A stretch of 36,768 bases of DNA from Thermoproteaceae archaeon (GTDB taxonomy: Archaea; Thermoproteota; Thermoprotei; Thermoproteales; Thermoproteaceae): positions 1 to 36,768 of the forward strand of contig JAJHRB010000006.1 in NCBI GenBank assembly GCA_020833025.1, written 5' to 3'. The notes below the pieces were generated by a model. It saw only the letters and a list, made by a program, of their open reading frames with translations, was not told the origin of the DNA and ran no database searches. The position numbers were made by a program, and so were the translations under genes. Positions 8,240-16,007 of the stretch are shown piece by piece (position 1 is the stretch's first letter; each line of letters opens with the position of its first letter).

Positions 8240-9352
8240 GTGGAGGATTTAGTAGCCAAGATCTCGCAAGCCAGAAGGGCTCTCGATTCACTCTTCTTCA
8301 AGCTCACAGACGAAATCACGGCCAGCCTGACGGCAATAGTCACGCGCGAGAACTTCCTCCTGGTGGGCCCCCCCGGCACAGCCAAGACCATGCTCATTGC
8401 GTGCATTTCAAAACTGCTGAAGGCGAAGTGGTTCTACCGCCTCCTCACAAAGTTCACGGAGGTGGAGGAGATCATAGGCCCAATTGACATCGTCGAGCTA
8501 TTAAAGGGGAGCGTGAAAAGAATATACACAAATTCAATAGTTGATGCAGACCTAGCACTGCTTGATGAGATATTCAATGCATCGAGCGCAATTTTAAATA
8601 CAATGTTGACAATTCTCAACGAGAGAGTGATTTATGACGGCGGGAGCATAATACCGGTGAGGACGTGGGCTGTGTTCGGCGCCTCCAACAGAGTACCGGA
8701 GGAGGAGGAGCTTCAAGCGCTCTATGACAGATTCCCGCTGCGCGTGTTCACCAAGTACGCGCAGCCGGACGAGACCGAGCAGCTGATGAGGGCCGGGCTC
8801 CTGCTCCGGAAGAAGCTCGACAGGCTAGTGCCTGTCATGACAATGGACGAGGTGAGAAAGCTGAACGACTGTACACTAGAGTTTGCATACGAGCACTTGG
8901 ATACAATAGTAAAGCACACGTCACCCATTGTCGCATCCTACTTGGACCACGTGATGATATCCAATAGGACGCGGGTTAAAATCCCGCTCTACGTCATAGC
9001 GTACTTGACAGTGCTGGGGATCCCGCCGTCTGAAATTGACGCGGCAGCGCTGAGGGCGGCAACGCTGAAAGTGCTAAAGTATCTGGTCGGGAACAGGGAA
9101 AATCTCGCCGAGTACGAGGCCTTCCTCGCGTCGCACATGCCCGGCGGCTTGTCTATTCTGTACGACATCGTCAACGAGATAAAGGCGCTCATATCCAGCA
9201 ATGCTCTCTCTCTGGCCAGGGAGAAAATTAAGGAGGCCTACGAGCTGCTGGAGAAGTCGCAGCGGGATCCAGTAATAACTAGGTTCTTCCACGTAGAACT
9301 TGAGGAGATAGGCCAGGCGCTTAGGAGCATTAAGAGCCAGGTGCTATTCTAG
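8240..9352 (+). CDS. MoxR-family AAA+ ATPase
   Basis: Chaperone-like AAA+ ATPase of the MoxR group; such proteins usually act with a VWA partner to mature or load metals into other proteins. In the 370-residue product: Walker A GPPGTAKT (about 43-50), Walker B ALLDEIFNAS, sensor 1 FGASNRVPE, and the arginine finger region YDRFPLRVF. The helical lid and a C-terminal helical extension rich in Leu, Glu and Lys follow. Start chosen at GTG 8240 (VEDLVAKISQ), because the TATA box sits exactly 26 nt before it. The gene is divergent from nurA and lies 51 nt before a VWA-domain gene, the classic MoxR-VWA pair. Substrate unknown. Confidence 0.88.
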   Translation: MEDLVAKISQARRALDSLFFKLTDEITASLTAIVTRENFLLVGPPGTAKTMLIACISKLLKAKWFYRLLTKFTEVEEIIGPIDIVELLKGSVKRIYTNSIVDADLALLDEIFNASSAILNTMLTILNERVIYDGGSIIPVRTWAVFGASNRVPEEEELQALYDRFPLRVFTKYAQPDETEQLMRAGLLLRKKLDRLVPVMTMDEVRKLNDCTLEFAYEHLDTIVKHTSPIVASYLDHVMISNRTRVKIPLYVIAYLTVLGIPPSEIDAAALRAATLKVLKYLVGNRENLAEYEAFLASHMPGGLSILYDIVNEIKALISSNALSLAREKIKEAYELLEKSQRDPVITRFFHVELEEIGQALRSIKSQVLF

Positions 9353-9377
9353 CGCGGGCGCCAGCTCGGAGGCGCGG

Positions 9378-9385
9378 TTAAAAAT
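9378..9385 (+). promoter_or_regulatory. TATA box before the VWA gene
   Basis: TTAAAAAT centred about 23 nt before the GTG at 9404, so the VWA gene may be transcribed separately as well as with the ATPase. Confidence 0.55.
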
Positions 9386-9403
9386 CCGCGCGGCAAGGTC
9401 TGA

Positions 9404-10687
9404 GTGGGCGTGTTATTGAACGTTGACTATAGCGACGAGCTGACGAGACTCAGAGTCCGCAGTATAGTGAGACAGCTGCAGAGAGCCGGCATGTTCTCCA
9501 GACTGGCGTCGCTGCCAGACGACGTAATTGCAGACGCCTTCTACGTCCACTACAGGACGCCGATCTTAAGAGAGCAGCCCGGGCGCGACGAGACTCTGTG
9601 GTATATGTTTGTAAAGACATATCTCTCGTCGGATGTATACCAGGAGGTATCTAAAATAAGCAGGTATAACTACCGCGTGTCGAAAATTGCAGCAACCAAG
9701 CTCTTGCGAGCTTACAGCAACTTCCTGTGGAGAGCAGAGAGAGGGAGTGGCGCTGCAAATGGCGAGGAGCGCGGCGCGCGGAACGCGGGCGACCGCGCGC
9801 AGCAGGAAATAGAGATGCTCATAAGATTTTACATGGGAAGTATTAAAGATGTCGAGCGGCTGCGGAGGTCCATTGCGCGCGCGCTCGGCGAGGAGGCCGG
9901 CAAGACGGCAGCCGAGCTTCTGTTCAGCATAGACGCGGACCCGTACCGCGCTAGACTCGCCAAGATCCTCGAGTCAGTAGTGGAGGTGCTCTCAGTGCTG
10001 GGACCCGAGCTCAGACACGGAGAGGTCGAGGAGAGGCAGGGGCTCGTCACCGGAATTACGAGAATAAAGGCGTTCTCCGACCTCAGGAGGGCCACAAATC
10101 TGACGCGCGCGCTCTACATCTCGGCGCGCGAGCTATTCAGCTACAAGCTCGCGACGAAGTCGCTCTCAGTGTACGAGCTGAGTGTAGACACTCGGGGAAA
10201 TCTGTACCTGCTAGTCGACAAGTCCGGCTCCATGTTCTACACCGTGTACGACGAGGTGGCGAGGGGCGCGACGCAGAAAATAGCGTGGGCTACCGCCCTC
10301 GCCATAGCCTTGATGAGAAAGGGAAGTAGGGTCGTGCTGAGGTTCTTCGACCAGATAGTCCACCCGCCGGTAACGAGCGTTAAAGAGGCTATAAGGTCGT
10401 TGCTGAGCGTCATGCCTCTCGGCGGGACTGACATCACCGCCGCCGTTCATACTGCCGTTAGCGACGCAAAGCGCAGCGGCCTTTACAAGTACAAGCTGGT
10501 CCTTATAACTGACGGCGAGGATGATGCCGTGCGCCCCGAGATCCTCAGGGCGGCGAGGCAGGCATTCAGAGAGGTCAGGGCGGTGCTGGTAGGCGGCACG
10601 AACAAGGTCATAGAGTCCTGCCTGCCGACTCTCAAGGTCAACCCCGCCGATTTCAGCACGCTGAAGGCCGCGCTCAGGAGCGTATAG
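9404..10687 (+). CDS. VWA-domain protein (CoxE/MoxR-partner type)
   Basis: Predicted partner of the upstream MoxR ATPase. The C-terminal von Willebrand A domain has an intact MIDAS site: DKSGSM (272-277) at the end of a hydrophobic strand (GNLYLLV), the threonine loop PLGGTDI, and ITDGED. The N-terminal 260 residues are helical and charged with no recognisable domain. There is no signal peptide or membrane segment, so it is cytosolic. GTG at 9404 is preceded by a TATA box; a second GTG two codons downstream is an alternative. CoxE-like VWA proteins with a MoxR neighbour commonly serve metalloenzyme maturation, but no obvious client gene is adjacent here. Confidence 0.85.
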   Translation: MGVLLNVDYSDELTRLRVRSIVRQLQRAGMFSRLASLPDDVIADAFYVHYRTPILREQPGRDETLWYMFVKTYLSSDVYQEVSKISRYNYRVSKIAATKLLRAYSNFLWRAERGSGAANGEERGARNAGDRAQQEIEMLIRFYMGSIKDVERLRRSIARALGEEAGKTAAELLFSIDADPYRARLAKILESVVEVLSVLGPELRHGEVEERQGLVTGITRIKAFSDLRRATNLTRALYISARELFSYKLATKSLSVYELSVDTRGNLYLLVDKSGSMFYTVYDEVARGATQKIAWATALAIALMRKGSRVVLRFFDQIVHPPVTSVKEAIRSLLSVMPLGGTDITAAVHTAVSDAKRSGLYKYKLVLITDGEDDAVRPEILRAARQAFREVRAVLVGGTNKVIESCLPTLKVNPADFSTLKAALRSV

Positions 10688-10692
10688 GCATG

Positions 10693-10699
10693 ATTTAAG
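10693..10699 (+). promoter_or_regulatory. TATA box of the thioredoxin-fold protein gene
   Basis: ATTTAAG centred 25 nt before the ATG at 10721. Confidence 0.5.
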
Positions 10700-10720
10700 T
10701 GGCCCGGAGCGCAGAGCGGC

Positions 10721-12004
10721 ATGGCAGGACGCGCGCTCGCGCTGGCGCTTGCCGCCGCGGCGCTCGCGGCCGCGCTGCTCTCACTCGCGCTCCTCGCGCA
10801 CAAGCACGGCCAGGCGGAGGCCTCCGGGCGCGTCTACGTGTACCACGTGAGCGTTAGCGCCGCGGGAGGTAGGGGCGCGAGCGGCATTGCGTACTACACA
10901 GAGAGCGAGTACGGCACGGTTTACGGCCAGCGCGTCGGCAACGGCAGCTTCTTCGCGCTCTTGAAGAGCGCGAGGGGGGTCATGAACGCGCTCGTCGAGA
11001 CCCCGCACGTGATCCGAAAGCTCACGTACTACGCCGAGTACGCGAACGGGTCCTATGCGCTCTGCGTGAACTCGTCCGCGTCAGCGACCGTGGCCGGCGA
11101 GAGAGTGACTGTAACGCGGAGGGAGTGCGCGGCTGCAGCCGCACAGCTGCCCTCCGCCGGGACATTTGACGAGCTGGTGAGAGCGCTGCTGGGCCTCCCC
11201 GGGCCCACCTCGCCCTCGCACTGGAGGCTCGCCGGCGCTGCCCTGACGCCGTATGGCCGCGCGCTCGTCTACGCCAACGTCACGGAGGTTCCCGTGCTGC
11301 AGCTGCTCGGCAGCACGATAAAGCTGGTGTTCGAGCACGAGAAGTGGGTGCTCCCCGACGGCGCGGTGTATGCGTACAGAGTGCGCGAGGTCTCGGAGAG
11401 AGACCTCGTCGCCGCGCTGACATACACGCTGAGGAACGTCACGCCGCTGACGCCCGAGCTCAGCTCGGTGATAGGAGAGCTCGCGCGCGAGGTCAAGGCG
11501 GCGGCAGGCGGCGGTCTCGAGATACTGCGCGCGGCGGAGAGAGTCGGCATGCCGTTTAACGGCAGCTGGCCCGCGCTAGTGGCCTTCTTTGACCTCCACT
11601 GCCCCTACTGCGCCAGGCTCTTCGTCTACAACTTGACGCTGCTCGAGGGGCGCAGGCTCGCGCTCGTCGACCTAGTGGTACACCCAGACGCCGAGCAGTA
11701 CCACGAGAGCCTCCGCTGCCTCTACAAGGAGACTAACGCGTCGAGAGGCGCCGTGATGGGCGCCATAGTCTCCGCGTACAAGAGGCTGCTCGGCGGCAGC
11801 GGCAACTACTCCGGCCTGCTCCCGCGGGAGCACTGCGCGATAGACGTGGAGTCGGGCAGGCGCCTCGCAGAGCTCCTCGCCGGCGAGGCGGCAACGCCGA
11901 TAGTCGCCGTGGTGTACCCCAACGGGAGCTACAGGGTGATAGTTGGCTACAGGCCCTCGGAAATTGCCATGGCGCTCGGCGCGGCGGGAGGCGCGCAACG
12001 ATAA
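10721..12004 (+). CDS. Secreted or membrane-anchored thioredoxin/DsbA-fold protein with CPYC
   Basis: A 427-residue extracytoplasmic protein. Residues 4-27 form a strongly hydrophobic Ala/Leu signal or anchor helix after MAGR. The last third looks like a DsbA/thioredoxin fold: VAFFDLHCPYCARLF puts a CPYC redox pair at 294-297, followed by a helical insert and the cis-Pro-type segment ATPIVAVVYPNG. The region between (30-280) is unrecognised. It carries ten N-x-S/T sequons (for example NGSFF, NSSAS, NVTEV, NLTLL, NYSGL), suggesting heavy N-glycosylation outside the cell. Likely role: thiol-disulfide exchange or isomerisation at the cell surface. Its stop overlaps the TATA box of the next gene. 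The function is inferred from the fold; no substrate can be named. Confidence 0.75.
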   Translation: MAGRALALALAAAALAAALLSLALLAHKHGQAEASGRVYVYHVSVSAAGGRGASGIAYYTESEYGTVYGQRVGNGSFFALLKSARGVMNALVETPHVIRKLTYYAEYANGSYALCVNSSASATVAGERVTVTRRECAAAAAQLPSAGTFDELVRALLGLPGPTSPSHWRLAGAALTPYGRALVYANVTEVPVLQLLGSTIKLVFEHEKWVLPDGAVYAYRVREVSERDLVAALTYTLRNVTPLTPELSSVIGELAREVKAAAGGGLEILRAAERVGMPFNGSWPALVAFFDLHCPYCARLFVYNLTLLEGRRLALVDLVVHPDAEQYHESLRCLYKETNASRGAVMGAIVSAYKRLLGGSGNYSGLLPREHCAIDVESGRRLAELLAGEAATPIVAVVYPNGSYRVIVGYRPSEIAMALGAAGGAQR

Positions 12005-12006
12005 AA
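12001..12006 (+). promoter_or_regulatory. TATA box of the DUF72 gene
   Basis: ATAAAA overlapping the previous stop codon, centred 24-25 nt before the GTG at 12028. Confidence 0.5.
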
Positions 12007-12027
12007 CGCCCCGCCTGGCGCAACGCC

Positions 12028-12729
12028 GTGGGAATCTTTGTCGGGACGTCCGGCTGGGCCTACTCGTGGAATCTCGGGGGCTCGCTTGAGTGGTACGTCA
12101 GGAGCAGCGGGCTTAACGCGGTCGAGCTGAACGCGAGCTTTTACCGCATACCCGCAGAGCGCCAGGTGAGGCGGTGGGCGCTGGTGGGCAGGGAGCTCAG
12201 GTGGGCCGTCAAGGTGCACAGGAGCGTGACGCACTCGGGCAGGCTCTCGGAGAAGGCGCTCGACGCTCTGCGGCGCTTCCTCTCCGCCTTCGAGCCGATG
12301 GACGGCCTGATAGACTTCTACCTGTTCCAGATGCCGCCCGCGTTTGTGAAGTCGGAGGAGAACGCCGCGAGGGTGGAGAGGGTCGCCTCGCTCCTCGGCG
12401 GGAGGGCCGCCTTTGAGTTCCGCCACCCCAGCTGGTTCTCCGACGAGACGGTCTCGTGGGCCGAGCGCACGGGCTTCACGCCGGTGTCTGTGGACTCCCC
12501 CAATGCTACGTGGATAGTCGCGGTGCGCGGCACGGTCTACTTGAGAATGCACGGAAGGTCCGCGTGGTACTCTCACAACTACAGCGAGGGAGAGCTGCGG
12601 GAGGTGGCAGAGAGACTGGCGGCGCTGAGGCCGCGCAGGGTCTACGTCTTCTTCAACAACGACCACGCAATGCTAGACAACGCTAGGGCCATGATGAGAG
12701 TGCTGAGAGAGCTCGCCGGGAGGGCGTGA
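12028..12729 (+). CDS. DUF72 (YecE-like) TIM-barrel protein
   Basis: Member of the DUF72/YecE family, widespread in archaea and bacteria, with no established reaction. The N-terminus GIFVGTSGWAYSWN (residues 2-15) is the family hallmark. It is followed by NAVELNASFYRIP, VKVHRSVTHS, LFQMPPAF, AAFEFRHPSWF, the conserved SVDSPNA, LRMHGR and the C-terminal VYVFFNND. The 233-residue length is usual. The GTG at 12028 follows a TATA box at the expected spacing. It is convergent with the surface protein gene that follows (31 nt between stops). No membrane segments. Neighbours do not reveal a role. Confidence 0.88.
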   Translation: MGIFVGTSGWAYSWNLGGSLEWYVRSSGLNAVELNASFYRIPAERQVRRWALVGRELRWAVKVHRSVTHSGRLSEKALDALRRFLSAFEPMDGLIDFYLFQMPPAFVKSEENAARVERVASLLGGRAAFEFRHPSWFSDETVSWAERTGFTPVSVDSPNATWIVAVRGTVYLRMHGRSAWYSHNYSEGELREVAERLAALRPRRVYVFFNNDHAMLDNARAMMRVLRELAGRA

Positions 12730-12760
12730 GGAAAAAGGCGGGAGTTAACCCCGCCGCCGG

Positions 12761-14308
12761 CTATCTCGCCTCGATGTAGAGCCCCGCGGGCGCGCCGTAC
12801 GTGCAGCCGGACGGCGTTGCGTACGTCAGCCTGCTCGCCGCCATGTAGACGTACATGTAGTCGGAGCCGATGTTTTCCAGCCCGCCATCAATGTAGAGAC
12901 TCGACGACTGGTAGCCGAACGACACGACGACGCCTCCAAGAAATGCTTGGCAGGCGGGCGCGTACTCAGGGGCGAGCGCGCTGCAGAGCGCCATTCCCAC
13001 GAGGGCGCCCACGGGCACGCCGACGTCAAAGCCTGCGCTGCACTTGTCGCAGCTCTGGAGGATTGTCTGGAGCGTGATGCTCTCGCCGGGGTCCAGCTTG
13101 CCGTCGGCCAGCGCGGTCTCCGGCACGACGAGCTGCTGCATCTGAACGCCGCCGAAGAAGCTGCTCATCAACGCGCTGTGGGGGAGCCCCGGCTGGCTCC
13201 CGCCCTGAATCTGCACCCCGCTGATCAGCACGCTGGAGACGTACGCGTCGAGCTCGTCGTACATGTAGTAGTAACAGCTGTACTCGTAGCCGTCGAAGCA
13301 GAGGTAGACCTCGTAGAGCTCGGTGACGGGCCTCGCCCAGATGTAAGCCCACCACCGCCCGCCAGGGTCAAGCGGCGGGAGGTATCTGAAGTAGCTATAC
13401 CTCTGGCCGCCCCAGACCGCGCCGCCGACGAATAAATTAACGCCTGGCCAGCTGCCCTGCCTCAGCGCGCTGATTATCTGGCCCGTGCTGTAGGCGAGCC
13501 TCGCGACGACGCTGTCGGTCTGCGTATAAATCAGTATTGAGCTGCCAAGCCTCGCCCCCGCCCTCGGCGCGTTGTTGTAAACCACGAGCACGGGGGTCTT
13601 CACGTACAGCACGCCGCCCTGGCTCGTGAAGTAGTCGGGCGGGAGCGCCGACGTCAAGTTCTCCGGCCCCGACCACGCCACCGGTATCCAGCAGATCGCG
13701 TCGATGCTCTCGCCTATGCCGTAGCAGTAGCACTCCCTCCCGTCGCACGTTGGATCTCTCGCCTCTGCCGCCGCCACCGCTCTTGCCGGCCAGGCAGCAG
13801 CCCTCGCTGCCTCCACCTGCGGGCGGCCCCTCGCGACGCGGGCTACGTAGTACACGGCCTGCGGCCTCTTGAAGTCGCCAAGCGTGAGCGGTATCGAGTC
13901 GTGCGCCGTGTATATCGGAGCCCTGCTGGTCCTGTTCAGCAGTATCGCATCGACTATGAGCCCTATCTGGTGTCTGTCCACGAGCTCCTCTGGCACCCCC
14001 ATGGACCGCAGGTGCTCGCGCCACCTGTCGGCGTGCTTTTTTATTGCGTCGTAGGGTATCTTAACAACGGGAATGCCCCTGAAGCACCCGCCCGCGAGGG
14101 GCCTGGAGCCCTCTGGCGTGACTACTCTCGCGAAGATGCAGAGCGAGACGTTCTGGGCGGCGAGCCGTCCCGTCTCGTCGGCGCCGGTCGGCGCGTGGAA
14201 CCTGAAGTCCAGGTAGAGGCCCGGCTCGGGCCGCAGCGTGTAAAGCGCCACGGCGATTGCCGCGAGCGCGGCCGCGGCAGCTGCAGCCGCGATGAGTGCA
14301 CTACGCAT
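12761..14308 (-). CDS. Large secreted or surface protein of unknown function
   Basis: A 515-residue protein with a clear N-terminal signal or anchor (MRSALIAAAAAAAALAAIAVALYTL) and an extracytoplasmic body rich in Tyr, Gly, Ser and Cys. I recognise no domain. Notable parts: a Cys-rich patch DPTCDGRECYCYGIGESIDAIC around residues 190-210; an aromatic segment YEYSCYYYMYDELDAY; CDKCSAGFDVGVP; and a C-terminal hydrophobic beta-like stretch. The even number of Cys in short spacings suggests disulfides, which fits the neighbouring CPYC protein as a possible folding partner (inference only). The ATG at 14306-14308 has a TATA box 26 nt upstream. It could be a cell-envelope protein restricted to Thermoproteales. 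Confidence 0.75.
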   Translation of the reverse strand: MRSALIAAAAAAAALAAIAVALYTLRPEPGLYLDFRFHAPTGADETGRLAAQNVSLCIFARVVTPEGSRPLAGGCFRGIPVVKIPYDAIKKHADRWREHLRSMGVPEELVDRHQIGLIVDAILLNRTSRAPIYTAHDSIPLTLGDFKRPQAVYYVARVARGRPQVEAARAAAWPARAVAAAEARDPTCDGRECYCYGIGESIDAICWIPVAWSGPENLTSALPPDYFTSQGGVLYVKTPVLVVYNNAPRAGARLGSSILIYTQTDSVVARLAYSTGQIISALRQGSWPGVNLFVGGAVWGGQRYSYFRYLPPLDPGGRWWAYIWARPVTELYEVYLCFDGYEYSCYYYMYDELDAYVSSVLISGVQIQGGSQPGLPHSALMSSFFGGVQMQQLVVPETALADGKLDPGESITLQTILQSCDKCSAGFDVGVPVGALVGMALCSALAPEYAPACQAFLGGVVVSFGYQSSSLYIDGGLENIGSDYMYVYMAASRLTYATPSGCTYGAPAGLYIEAR

Positions 14309-14329
14309 GGCAGGGCCGCGCCTCCCGGC

Positions 14330-14338
14330 TTTTTTTTA
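14330..14338 (-). promoter_or_regulatory. TATA box of the surface protein gene
   Basis: AGTAAAAAAAA on the minus strand, centred 26 nt before the ATG at 14308. Confidence 0.6.
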
Positions 14339-14379
14339 CTCCGCAGGTTAGTGTAATTAAGCCCCTGACTGGGGCGGGG

Positions 14380-14513
14380 TGGTGGGGCCGCCGGGATTCT
14401 TGGGCGGGCACTGCCCCGAACCCGGGTCGCCCGCGTCCCCCCGCCGGGGCCCCGGCTGTAAGGCCTGCGCGGCGCTACAGCGCCTGGGCATCCTTCCGCT
14501 AGACTACGGCCCC
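14380..14513 (-). tRNA. tRNA-Val(UAC) with three introns
   Basis: Minus-strand gene with encoded CCA. Acceptor GGGGCCG pairs with CGGCCCC, followed by A73. The D arm GTCT-AGCGGAA-GGAT is normal. After removing three insertions the anticodon arm is CCCGC-CTTACAC-GCGGG (anticodon UAC at 14458-14460) and the T arm is CCGGG-TTCGAAT-CCCGG. Introns: 14465-14485 (21 nt, inside the anticodon stem, position 29/30), 14436-14456 (21 nt, canonical 37/38, ends ambiguous by one nt) and 14400-14417 (18 nt, T loop, 56/57). The first and third can form bulge-helix-bulge structures with cuts CC^A/AG^G and TC^G/AA^G. Promoter lies at 14532-14540. Confidence 0.9.
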
Positions 14514-14531
14514 CCTTTCTGTGCGCGGCGC

Positions 14532-14540
14532 TTTATTAAG
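14532..14540 (-). promoter_or_regulatory. TATA box of tRNA-Val
   Basis: CTTAATAAA on the minus strand, centred about 23 nt before the tRNA 5' end. The tRNA-Pro(UGG) promoter is divergent, 37 nt away. Confidence 0.55.
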
Positions 14541-14577
14541 CTTTCCTGGCAGCAAGCGCCGGCGTGGCCCGGAAACC

Positions 14578-14585
14578 TTTAAAAG
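14578..14585 (+). promoter_or_regulatory. TATA box of tRNA-Pro(UGG)
   Basis: TTTAAAAG centred 24 nt before the mature 5' end. Confidence 0.6.
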
Positions 14586-14604
14586 CAACGGCGGGGGACG
14601 CTCG

Positions 14605-14717
14605 GGGCCCGTAGTCTAGCCTGGTAGGATGCGCGGTTGTACACTACCGTGTACCGCAGTGGGTCCGCGTGATCCCGGGAGGGTACCCCGGGACTTCAAA
14701 TCCCGGCGGGCCCACCA
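14605..14717 (+). tRNA. tRNA-Pro(UGG) with two introns
   Basis: Acceptor GGGCCCG pairs with CGGGCCC, then A73 and encoded CCA. D arm GTCT-AGCCTGGTA-GGAT. Anticodon stem CGCGG/CCGCG. Removing 14639-14659 (21 nt) gives the loop TTTGGGT, anticodon UGG. This cut is favoured over readings as Tyr, His or Pro(GGG) because it alone gives a perfect bulge-helix-bulge: helix GCGG:CCGC, bulges TT^G and AG^T, inner hairpin TACAC-TACC-GTGTA. A second intron, 14680-14694 (15 nt), lies between T stem and T loop (53/54) with helix CCCG:CGGG and bulges GG^A and AC^T. The mature T arm is CCGGG-TTCAAAT-CCCGG. Confidence 0.88.
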
Positions 14718-14722
14718 TTATC

Positions 14723-15117
14723 TCAAGGGAGCAAACGCGCGGCGCCGGAAGAAGCGCGGGGCGCCTGTTCAGAGCCCTCGCAGCACGCTCCCTCCTCCGC
14801 CGCGGCGATCCTCTCGACGAGCTCCGGGGAGAGGCGCATCTCAATCATGTCGAGCAGGCTCTCCAGCCCCTCCCCGCAGCCCCTCAGCATCCTCAGCGCG
14901 AGCGCCGCCAGCAGTCCCAGCTCCGGCTTCGCGGCGGTGCCCCCTCTCGCACTCCCTGATGCACTTCTTGAGGCAGTCTAGGCGCCCCTCTCTATGCGCT
15001 TCACAAGCCCCTCCCTGTCTATTGACTTCAACGCCGCGAGCACCTCCCTGCACAGCCGCGCGCCGGCCCTCTTCCTGCACTCCTCCGGGAACTTGTCGTC
15101 ATCCGTGGCCGTGCGGA
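14723..15117 (-). pseudogene. Frame-broken small gene, unrecognised family
   Basis: Protein-like sequence continues on the minus strand across three frames. The upstream part reads TDDDKFPEECRKRAGARL and on to EVLAALKSIDREGLVKRIE before a stop. A second frame reads DCLKKCIRECERG. A third reads KPELGLLAALALRMLRGCGE and continues through LESLLDMIEMRLSPELVERIA to a TGA at 14723-14725. The pieces are similar in style (helical, charged, Cys-containing) and follow each other without gaps, as expected for one ORF of about 125 codons with two single-base frameshifts. No start codon suits the first frame, so the 5' end is also damaged. A sequencing error is an alternative to true decay. It abuts tRNA-Pro(UGG). 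Confidence 0.5.
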
Positions 15118-15130
15118 GGACTGGCCGTTA

Positions 15131-15359
15131 TGAAATTACCTCTCCCGGGGTCCTGAGCGCCCGGCGGCGCGCCCAGCGCGTAAAGAGCCGCGCGCCTGCG
15201 CCTCTTGACGCGCGTAAACTGCCGGGTCTCGACGAGGTGGTGGCTAGCTCAGGCTGCTGCTAGGGTCTCTCGGAGCGACGTGCGTGGCGCCGGACGGCGC
15301 GCCGCGCTCTCTAGGGGGCGGGCTCGCTGCACGTGCCCTACGGCTTTACTAAGGCCGGC
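15131..15359. other. Intergenic stretch without recognisable features
   Basis: Between the broken gene and hemD I find no gene, tRNA or convincing promoter. A short AT-rich run near 15131-15140 could be the relic promoter of the broken gene. Confidence 0.4.
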
Positions 15360-16007
15360 TCACCGCTGCCCGCGCCCCCTCAAGATTTCAGCCGCGAGCC
15401 TCACAGCGTCGCCTATTGTCGCGCTGCTCGCGGTCGCGTGCCGCACCCCGAGGCGGGAGAGCGCGCGGGAGGTGACCGGGCCTATCGCCACGACGACCTT
15501 GCCGCTCATGTCCGCGAGCCCGGCGACGGCCTCCGCGGCGAGAGAGCTGGCAAAAACCACGGCGCGGGCCCCCGCAATTAGCCGGGCGGCAGCTCTCGCC
15601 CTCTCCGGGTCAATCTCGACGTCGTAAACCGGCACCTCAATCACGCCGGGAGTCAGGGATCTCAGGATGTCGTTCCCCGAGCTGGATCTCAACACAACGA
15701 CCCTCCCCGGCGCGAGGCCTGACAGCAGCTCCGCCACGCCGTAGCTGGTGTACTCGCGGGGGATTTCGCAGTCGCCGACAGCTCTCGCGGTCGACGGCCC
15801 TATGCAGATAACGCGCTTGAACTTGCGCCTTAGCGCCGCCACGTCAACTGCGCTGGCGGCCACCGGGCTCATTACCACCAAGTAGTCCCCCTCGGGCACG
15901 GTGACGTCGCGCCGCGGGATCGCGCGGCCCACGGGCGCGCACACCGCGCCCCCCGGGCAGGGCCCCTCCTTTATCCTGATGACGACAATCTCAGCGCCGC
16001 CCTCCAT
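15360..16007 (-). CDS. hemD: Uroporphyrinogen-III synthase
   Basis: Cyclises hydroxymethylbilane, the HemC product, to uroporphyrinogen III. The 215-residue protein shows the two-domain HemD pattern: an N-terminal Rossmann-like half with LVVMSPVAASAVDVAAL and CIGPSTARAV, and the matching half with VVFASSLAAEAVAGL and VVAIGPVTSRALSRLG. HemD is poorly conserved, but the SPVAA/ASSLA and IGPxTxxA repeats plus context make it convincing. It overlaps the end of cobA by 37 nt (ATG at 16005-16007), so the two are translationally coupled; a slightly later start cannot be excluded. Product flows to the neighbouring SUMT. Confidence 0.85.
   Translation of the reverse strand: MEGGAEIVVIRIKEGPCPGGAVCAPVGRAIPRRDVTVPEGDYLVVMSPVAASAVDVAALRRKFKRVICIGPSTARAVGDCEIPREYTSYGVAELLSGLAPGRVVVLRSSSGNDILRSLTPGVIEVPVYDVEIDPERARAAARLIAGARAVVFASSLAAEAVAGLADMSGKVVVAIGPVTSRALSRLGVRHATASSATIGDAVRLAAEILRGRGQR

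Noticed and set aside
14632-14669. Reading tRNA 14605-14717 as tRNA-Tyr(GUA) or tRNA-His(GUG)
   Set aside because: Tyr would need C1-G72 and His C73; the only intron placement with a perfect bulge-helix-bulge gives Pro(UGG).
14644-14844. Minus-strand ORF across tRNA-Pro(UGG)
   Set aside because: Translation of the tRNA's opposite strand (VGPPGFEVPG), not a protein.
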